DNA from: Clavibacter sp. VKM Ac-2873
GTDB lineage: Bacteria; Actinomycetota; Actinomycetes; Actinomycetales; Microbacteriaceae
Direction of reading: 5' to 3'
NCBI RefSeq assembly: GCF_015351075.1
Contig: NZ_JADKRS010000005.1
Coordinates: 212,107 to 276,106, forward strand
Length of the DNA stretch: 64,000 bases
In this document: in pieces, positions 59,633 through 64,000 of the stretch
How positions within the stretch are numbered: the first letter of the stretch is position 1
How the letters are laid out: each line of letters opens with the position of its first letter
The notes under the pieces: model-generated
Told to the model about the DNA's origin: nothing
The model's input: the letters and a program-made list of their open reading frames with translations, nothing else
Database searches by the model: none
Program-made: the position numbers and the translations under genes

Positions 59633-60891
59633 CCGCGGACTCCTTCCTCGTCGTCGTGCTGACGGCGCTCGTCTGCGCCGCGGTCGTCGGCCTCGGCGCG
59701 AGCGTGCTGCTGCGCGCGCTCCGCCGCCGCTCGCTGGTGCTGCAGATCTGCGTGGTCGCGCTCGCCGCGGTGCTCTCGGTCGTGGGCGGCATGGTCGCCG
59801 TCACCGCGAGCATGCTCGTCGACGACGCCGGCCTCACCGCGTTCCTCTCCGTCGCCGCGGTCTCCGCGCTCGTCTCGCTCGTCATGGCCGCGATGCTCGG
59901 GATGACCCTCGTGCGCGGCAGCCGCGAGCTCGGCCGCTACGCCGCGTCCATGGGCGAGGAGGCCGCCGTGGAGCCCGGCCGCCCCACGAGCACCGAGTTC
60001 GCGCAGGTCGCCCGCGAGCTCAGCGCCGCCAACCGCCGGCTGGCCGACGCCCGCGACCACGTGGAGGCGCAGGAGCGCAGCCGCCGCGAGCTCATCGCGT
60101 GGATGTCGCACGACCTGCGCACGCCGCTCGCGGGGATCCGCGCCATGGCGGAGTCCCTCGAGGACGGCATGGTCGACGACGAGCACCGCTACTTCCGCCA
60201 GATCCGCGTGCAGGCGAACCGCCTCAACGGCATGGTCGACGACCTGTTCGAGCTGTCCCGCATCAACTCCGGCAGCCTCGAGCTCGCCGTCGAGCGCGTC
60301 TCCCTCTACGACGTCGTGAGCGACACCGTCGCCGAGCTCGGGCCCGTCGCCCAGGCCAGGCAGGTCGACCTCCGCGGCGCGACGGCGCACGACGACCTCG
60401 TGGTGCAGGGCGACCCGCGGGAGCTGTCGCGCGTCGTCGGCAACCTCGTGATGAACGCCATCCAGCAGTCGCTGCCGGGCGGCCGCATCGTCATCTCCGC
60501 GCATCGCGACTCCGGCAACCTCGCCGTCCTCTCGGTCGAGGACACCGCGGGCGGCATCCCCGAGGCCGACCTGCCGCGCGTGTTCGACGCGGGCTGGCGG
60601 TCGACCGGATCCCGCACCCCGCGCGCCTACGGGAAGAGCGCCGCCGCGAAGGCCGCGCTCGGCCCCGACTTCCCGGCCGCGCCCGTCGAGGCCACGCCGC
60701 CGGATCCGGCCGTGCAGGCCGAGGGCACGCACGACGGCGGATACGCGTCGGGCGGCGGCGGCGCGGGCCTCGGGCTCGCGATCGTCCGCGGCATCGTGCG
60801 CGCGCACGACGGCGACGTCACCGTCCAGAACGTCGAGGGCGGCTGCCGCTTCGACGTGATCCTCCCGTACAGCAAGCCGGTCGCCCCGTGA
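59629..60891 (+). CDS. Two-component sensor histidine kinase
   Basis: A 420-aa kinase with two membrane spans close to each other (about 6-27 and 40-63) plus a third near 70-92, a short HAMP-like linker, the HisKA box AWMSHDLRTPLAGIRAMAESL (phospho-His), and the HATPase with N-box NLVMNAIQQSLPGG, VEDTAGGIPEADL and GAGLGLAIVRGIVRAHDG. The ATP lid is unusually long, with an inserted ~50-residue Ala/Pro stretch between RVFDAGWRS and the GLGL box. GTG start overlaps the regulator stop (GTGA). Confidence 0.93.
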   Translation: MTADSFLVVVLTALVCAAVVGLGASVLLRALRRRSLVLQICVVALAAVLSVVGGMVAVTASMLVDDAGLTAFLSVAAVSALVSLVMAAMLGMTLVRGSRELGRYAASMGEEAAVEPGRPTSTEFAQVARELSAANRRLADARDHVEAQERSRRELIAWMSHDLRTPLAGIRAMAESLEDGMVDDEHRYFRQIRVQANRLNGMVDDLFELSRINSGSLELAVERVSLYDVVSDTVAELGPVAQARQVDLRGATAHDDLVVQGDPRELSRVVGNLVMNAIQQSLPGGRIVISAHRDSGNLAVLSVEDTAGGIPEADLPRVFDAGWRSTGSRTPRAYGKSAAAKAALGPDFPAAPVEATPPDPAVQAEGTHDGGYASGGGGAGLGLAIVRGIVRAHDGDVTVQNVEGGCRFDVILPYSKPVAP

Positions 60892-62507
60892 CCCGCGCTG
60901 CTCTCCGCTGGTGGTCCGCGTTCCTCGGCGTGGTGGCGGCGCTCGCCGTGCTGGCCGTGGCCGAGATCGCCGCGGCCTTCGTGGCCCCGACGGCGAGCCC
61001 GGTGCTCGCGGTCGGCGCGCTCGTCATCGACCTCGTGCCCGCGGGCGTCAAGGACACGGTGATCGCCCTGTTCGGCACGGGCGACAAGGTCGCGCTGATC
61101 GCCGTCCTCGGCGCCGTGGTGCTCGCCGCCGCCGCTCTCGCCGGGATCCTCCAGGTGCGCCGCCCACCGGTCGGCGTGGTCGTCCTCGCTCTCTTCGCGG
61201 GCGTCGCGGTGCTCGCGGCGACCACGCGGGCGGGGGCGACGGGCGCCGCGGCGATCCCGACGATCGTCGGCATGATCGCGGGCGTCTTCATCCTCCACCG
61301 CGGCGCCGACCGGCTCCGCGACTGGCGCACGGCGGCGGACCGCGCGGCATCCGCGTCGGCCGCGGTCGCGGAGCCCGTGCGCGGCATCGCCCGCCCGGCC
61401 GCGCGCGCCCCGCTCACGCCGGGGGCCGGCGCGCGCGTCGAGCGCCGCACCTTCCTCCTCATGACGGTGGTCGCGGGCGTCGCGTCCGTCGTCGCCGGAT
61501 CCGTGGCCCGCGGCCTCAACGCCGCCGCGGCCCGCGTGGACGACTTCCGCCGCACCCTCGTGCTCCCGCGCGCCGTGACGCCCGCCGCCGCCATCCCCGC
61601 GTCCGCGGAGCTCGGCGTCCCCGGCCTCGCGCCCTTCCTCACCCCCGCGACCGACTTCTACCGCATCGACACCGCGCTGCAGGTGCCGTCGGTCGACGCG
61701 GCCTCCTGGAAGCTGCGCATCACGGGCATGGTCGAGCAGGAGGTCGAGATCACGTTCGCCGAGCTGCTCGCCCTCCCGCTCGAGGAGCACGTGACCACGC
61801 TCACGTGCGTCTCGAACGAGGTCGGCGGGAACCTGATCGGCAACGCGCTCTGGCTCGGGTACCCCATCCGCCTCCTGCTCGAGCGCGCGAAGCCGACCGC
61901 GGGCGCCGACATGGTCCTCTCCACGAGCCAGGACGGCTGGACCGCGAGCACGCCCCTCGAGGCGCTGACGGATCCCGACCGCGCGTCGATCCTCGCCGTC
62001 GGCATGAACGGCGAGCCCCTCCCGCAGCAGCACGGCTTCCCCGTGCGGATGGTCGTGCCCGGCCTCTACGGCTACGTCTCGGCGACCAAGTGGGTCACCG
62101 AGCTCAAGGTCACGACATTCGCCGAGGACGTCGCCTACTGGTCGACGCGCGGCTGGACCGAGCGCGGCCCCATCAAGACCGGCTCGCGCATCGACACCCC
62201 GCGCTCCGGCGCGCGCGTGGACGCGGGGCGCACCGCGATCGCCGGGATGGCCTGGGCGCAGCACACCGGCATCCAGAAGGTGGAGGTGCGCGTCGACGAG
62301 GGCGACTGGGTCGAGGCGGACCTGGGCGACGGCGTGGGCGCCGACACATGGCGGCAGTGGTCGTACGCGTGGGACGCGGCGAGCGGGTCCCACAGCGTCG
62401 AGGTCCGCGCGACCGACACGACGGGCGCGACCCAGACCTCCGACGAGGCGCCGCCGGCCCCCGACGGCGCGACCGGCTGGCACCGCATCAGCGTCAACGC
62501 CGGCTGA
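60888..62507 (+). CDS. Membrane-anchored molybdopterin oxidoreductase (sulfite-oxidase family, YedY-like with Mo dimerisation domain)
   Basis: A 539-aa protein. About five spans occupy the first ~140 residues. A lipid-face Arg-Arg element (VERRTFLLMTVVAGVASVVA, about 181-200) looks like a twin-arginine-type signal. The Mo-binding domain has the ligand cysteine in TLTCVSNEVGGNLIGNALW and the QQHGFPVRMVVPG and SATKWVTELKV blocks. The C-terminal ~120 residues are the Mo-co dimerisation Ig-like domain (AGMAWAQHTGIQKVEVRVD). Starts in the histidine-kinase stop (GTGA), so the two-component system probably senses what this enzyme handles, perhaps damaged (oxidised) protein or sulfite. Confidence 0.9.
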   Translation: MTRAALRWWSAFLGVVAALAVLAVAEIAAAFVAPTASPVLAVGALVIDLVPAGVKDTVIALFGTGDKVALIAVLGAVVLAAAALAGILQVRRPPVGVVVLALFAGVAVLAATTRAGATGAAAIPTIVGMIAGVFILHRGADRLRDWRTAADRAASASAAVAEPVRGIARPAARAPLTPGAGARVERRTFLLMTVVAGVASVVAGSVARGLNAAAARVDDFRRTLVLPRAVTPAAAIPASAELGVPGLAPFLTPATDFYRIDTALQVPSVDAASWKLRITGMVEQEVEITFAELLALPLEEHVTTLTCVSNEVGGNLIGNALWLGYPIRLLLERAKPTAGADMVLSTSQDGWTASTPLEALTDPDRASILAVGMNGEPLPQQHGFPVRMVVPGLYGYVSATKWVTELKVTTFAEDVAYWSTRGWTERGPIKTGSRIDTPRSGARVDAGRTAIAGMAWAQHTGIQKVEVRVDEGDWVEADLGDGVGADTWRQWSYAWDAASGSHSVEVRATDTTGATQTSDEAPPAPDGATGWHRISVNAG

Positions 62508-62631
62508 TCGGCGGCCGCCCTCCCGCCGCCCGCCGCTCGTCGGATGCGCGGGGCCAGCGCGCGCGGAGCCGGGGCGCGTACGGTCGACGGGCGGCGCGAG
62601 CGCGCCGCATCGACCAGCGAAGGAGAGCACC

Positions 62632-62886
62632 GTGAGCGACATCGAGAACCCCCGCGATCCCGCCGACCGCGACCTGGACGACACGGGCGACGACGAGGAG
62701 GAGCTCGTCGGGGCCGACGCCCGCGAGGCGCAGGAGGCCGTCGACGCCGAGCGCGTCGTGAGCCTCGACGACGACGAGGGCGCCGACGACGACGCGGACG
62801 GCGGCCTGGGCATCGACATCACCGAGTCGGACGGCCCCGACCTCGAGGCGGGCGACGACCTGGACACGGGCGCGGCGATCCGCTGA
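62632..62886 (+). CDS. Small highly acidic protein (84 aa)
   Basis: A Glu/Asp-rich protein (many D/E runs, for example DDTGDDEEEL, SLDDDEGADDDADGG) with no hydrophobic segment. GTG start with AAGGAGAG 6 nt upstream. It looks like the small acidic hypothetical proteins common in Microbacteriaceae. No function can be assigned. A perfect 48-nt hairpin follows. Confidence 0.8.
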   Translation: MSDIENPRDPADRDLDDTGDDEEELVGADAREAQEAVDAERVVSLDDDEGADDDADGGLGIDITESDGPDLEAGDDLDTGAAIR

Positions 62887-62902
62887 TCCGCCCGCCCGCA
62901 CG

Positions 62903-62950
62903 CACGCACGACGACGGCCCCCGCAGCTGCGGGGGCCGTCGTCGTGCGTG
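62903..62950. terminator. 48-nt perfect palindrome, bidirectional terminator
   Basis: 24-nt arms without a mismatch, centre GCAG-CTGC. It lies between the stops of the convergent acidic-protein and PadR genes. No T-tract follows, so it acts by stem stability if it terminates at all; a repeat-like origin is possible. Confidence 0.8.
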
Positions 62951-62969
62951 GCCCTGCGGCCGGCGCGGA

Positions 62970-63659
62970 TCAGTCGGCGAGGATCGCGTAGAGCGCGCGC
63001 CGCGTCTCGTCGAGCTTCGCCGCCGCGGCCTGGCGCTGGGCGTCGGTCGCGTCGTGCATGAGCGGCTTCACGACGCCCATGAGCTTCATGAGGCTCGTCT
63101 GGAACGCGTCCTCGCCCTCGGACTTGTCGGTGGTGGCGGCCCAGGCGGCGTCGATCTCCGCCTGGTTCTCCTCGACGTGGGCGCGGCCCTGGGCGGTGAG
63201 GGAGTAGACGCTCTTGGCGCCGGTCTCGTCGGCGACGATCAGGTCCTCGTCGACGAGCTGCTGGAGCGTCGGGTAGACGGATCCGGGGCTCGGCCGCCAG
63301 GCGCCCTCGGTCTTCGCGGCGATGCCGGTGATGAGGCCGTAGCCGTTGGACGGCGCGTCGGCGAGCAGGGAGAGGATCGCGAGGCGGACGTCGCCGCGGC
63401 GGGCGCGACCCCGTCCGCCGCGTCCGCGGCCCGGGCCGAAGCCGGGGCCGCCGAAGCCGCCCATGCCGGGGAAGCCCGGGAACCCGGGGAAGCCGGGGCC
63501 GTCGCCCGGGCGGAAGCCGCGCGCGAGCGGGTGGCCCGGCATGATGCGCGGGCGCCCGCCGCTGTGGTGCTGCATGCGCGGCTCGTGGGGGTCGGCGGGG
63601 ACCTCGGCGGAGGAGGGGGACGGGATGTGGTCGTCGTGGTCGTGGTCGTGGGTGCGCAT
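62970..63659 (-). CDS. PadR-family transcriptional regulator with His/Asp-rich N-terminus
   Basis: A 229-aa regulator. The winged-helix core (about 89-170) has DVRLAILSLLADAPSNGYGL and GSVYPTLQQLVDEDLIVADE, the standard PadR signature; the C-terminal helices contain FQTSLMKLMGVVKPL. Before it lie ~85 residues of low complexity: HDHDHDDH, HH, then a Gly/Phe/Pro-rich stretch (GFPGFPGFPG...) and an Arg/Gly-rich one. AAGGAGC precedes the ATG. The N-terminal histidines could bind metal. Operator and promoter are upstream. Confidence 0.9.
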   Translation of the reverse strand: MRTHDHDHDDHIPSPSSAEVPADPHEPRMQHHSGGRPRIMPGHPLARGFRPGDGPGFPGFPGFPGMGGFGGPGFGPGRGRGGRGRARRGDVRLAILSLLADAPSNGYGLITGIAAKTEGAWRPSPGSVYPTLQQLVDEDLIVADETGAKSVYSLTAQGRAHVEENQAEIDAAWAATTDKSEGEDAFQTSLMKLMGVVKPLMHDATDAQRQAAAAKLDETRRALYAILAD

Positions 63660-63702
63660 GGGCGCTCCTTCCGGTCAGGTGATGTCGGGGATCGCGGCGT
63701 GC

Positions 63703-63746
63703 TGTCGCGATGTAGCGACGATATATCGGCGACAGTCGGAAGTCAA
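63703..63746 (-). promoter_or_regulatory. PadR promoter with nested palindromes
   Basis: Leftward -35 TTGACT (63746-63741), 17-nt spacer, -10 TATCGT (63723-63718). CGATATATCG (63719-63728) is a perfect palindrome over the -10 box; TGTCGC (63703-63708) and GCGACA (63729-63734) frame it as outer arms. Likely autorepression site. Confidence 0.65.
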
Positions 63747-63924
63747 GCGCGGACGGAGGCGCCTCCCTCCGTCGATCCGCGTGATCCCGGGGGATCCGCC
63801 CGCCAACCTGGCCTTCCGCTGGGAAAGCAGAACCGACCCCAACCCGTTCTCCGACCGCGCCGAAGTCCCTGTGTCGCCCGGGGGTACCGGGCGGATCCCC
63901 GTTCCACACAGCGAAGGAAATCCC

Positions 63925-64000
63925 ATGCGCAATCTCACCAAGTCCGTCTTCGGCCTCGCCACCGCGGGCTTCCTCGTCGTCGGCCTCGCGGCCTGCTCGA
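63925..64000 (+). CDS. Secreted lipoprotein, N-terminal fragment
   Basis: The window ends after 25 codons. The fragment shows a lipoprotein signal peptide: Lys at residue 6, hydrophobic core VFGLATAGFLVVGLA and lipobox LAAC with the cysteine at residue 24. GAAGGAAA precedes the ATG at 63925. The mature protein is outside the window, so function is unknown. Confidence 0.8.
   Translation, partial: MRNLTKSVFGLATAGFLVVGLAACS

Noticed and set aside
62903..62950. Insertion-sequence end
   Set aside because: Single palindrome between convergent stops with no transposase or target duplication; terminator is simpler.

Overview
The window reads as a 64 kb piece of a very GC-rich actinobacterial chromosome. 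Base composition, GTG starts, chains of ATGA/GTGA stop-start overlaps, many leaderless promoters (a TANNNT box 5-7 nt before the start codon), and the run metG - secreted protein - tatD - rsmA - ispE fit the Microbacteriaceae, for instance a Clavibacter-like plant-associated species. The genus is an inference. I see no rRNA, tRNA, CRISPR array or insertion sequence.

1-11.4 kb: the 3' part of prpB (methylisocitrate lyase), then redox enzymes paired with TetR regulators (FAD monooxygenase, zinc alcohol dehydrogenase, flavodoxin-fold quinone reductase, disulfide oxidoreductase). Between them is a two-gene RNA-repair operon, hen1-pnkp (2'-O-methyltransferase plus kinase/phosphatase/adenylyltransferase).

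11.5-23.8 kb: the most striking region, one leftward operon of 11 genes that looks like an uncharacterised phosphonate natural-product pathway. It encodes PEP mutase (EDK...NS signature), a D-2-hydroxyacid dehydrogenase, a divergent phosphoglycerate-kinase homologue, an ArgC-like reductase and an iron alcohol dehydrogenase. This is the enzyme set expected for PEP -> phosphonopyruvate -> phosphonolactate -> acyl phosphate -> phosphonolactaldehyde -> 2,3-dihydroxypropylphosphonate, the route described for valinophos. Additions are a PhnW-like aminotransferase, a zinc dehydrogenase, a 718-aa FAD protein, and a distal trio (nucleotidyltransferase, thymidylate-kinase-like protein, FomA/isopentenyl-phosphate-kinase-like protein) that may decorate the product or protect the host. 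There is no phosphonopyruvate decarboxylase, peptide ligase or transporter. The operon has a clear promoter at 23972-24000. It lies between prpB and prpC (24.3 kb), genes that are often adjacent, so the intervening ~23.6 kb may be an insertion.

24.3-36.9 kb: prpC, housekeeping genes (metG, tatD, rsmA, ispE), an EamA transporter and small detoxification/regulator pairs with clear palindromic operators. 35.2-44.9 kb: a GT39-like membrane glycosyltransferase, a MoeB-rhodanese fusion, nucleotidyltransferase, XRE, SDR and GNAT proteins with a 15-bp tandem repeat, a stress protein and small regulators. 45.0-48.0 kb: an unusual fusion of a Gfo/Idh/MocA dehydrogenase with an aldo-keto reductase, followed by its LacI regulator and preceded by two identical GTGAACGTTCAC operators flanking the promoter.

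48.1-64.0 kb: cyclase-family hydrolase, MarR, VOC and GntR genes, then a molybdenum-cofactor/envelope block (moaD, moaA, two membrane-anchored sulfite-oxidase-fold proteins, GT87 and GT2 glycosyltransferases, a DUF2064 transferase, a methyltransferase and an OmpR-type two-component system), a PadR regulator and the start of a lipoprotein gene cut by the window end.
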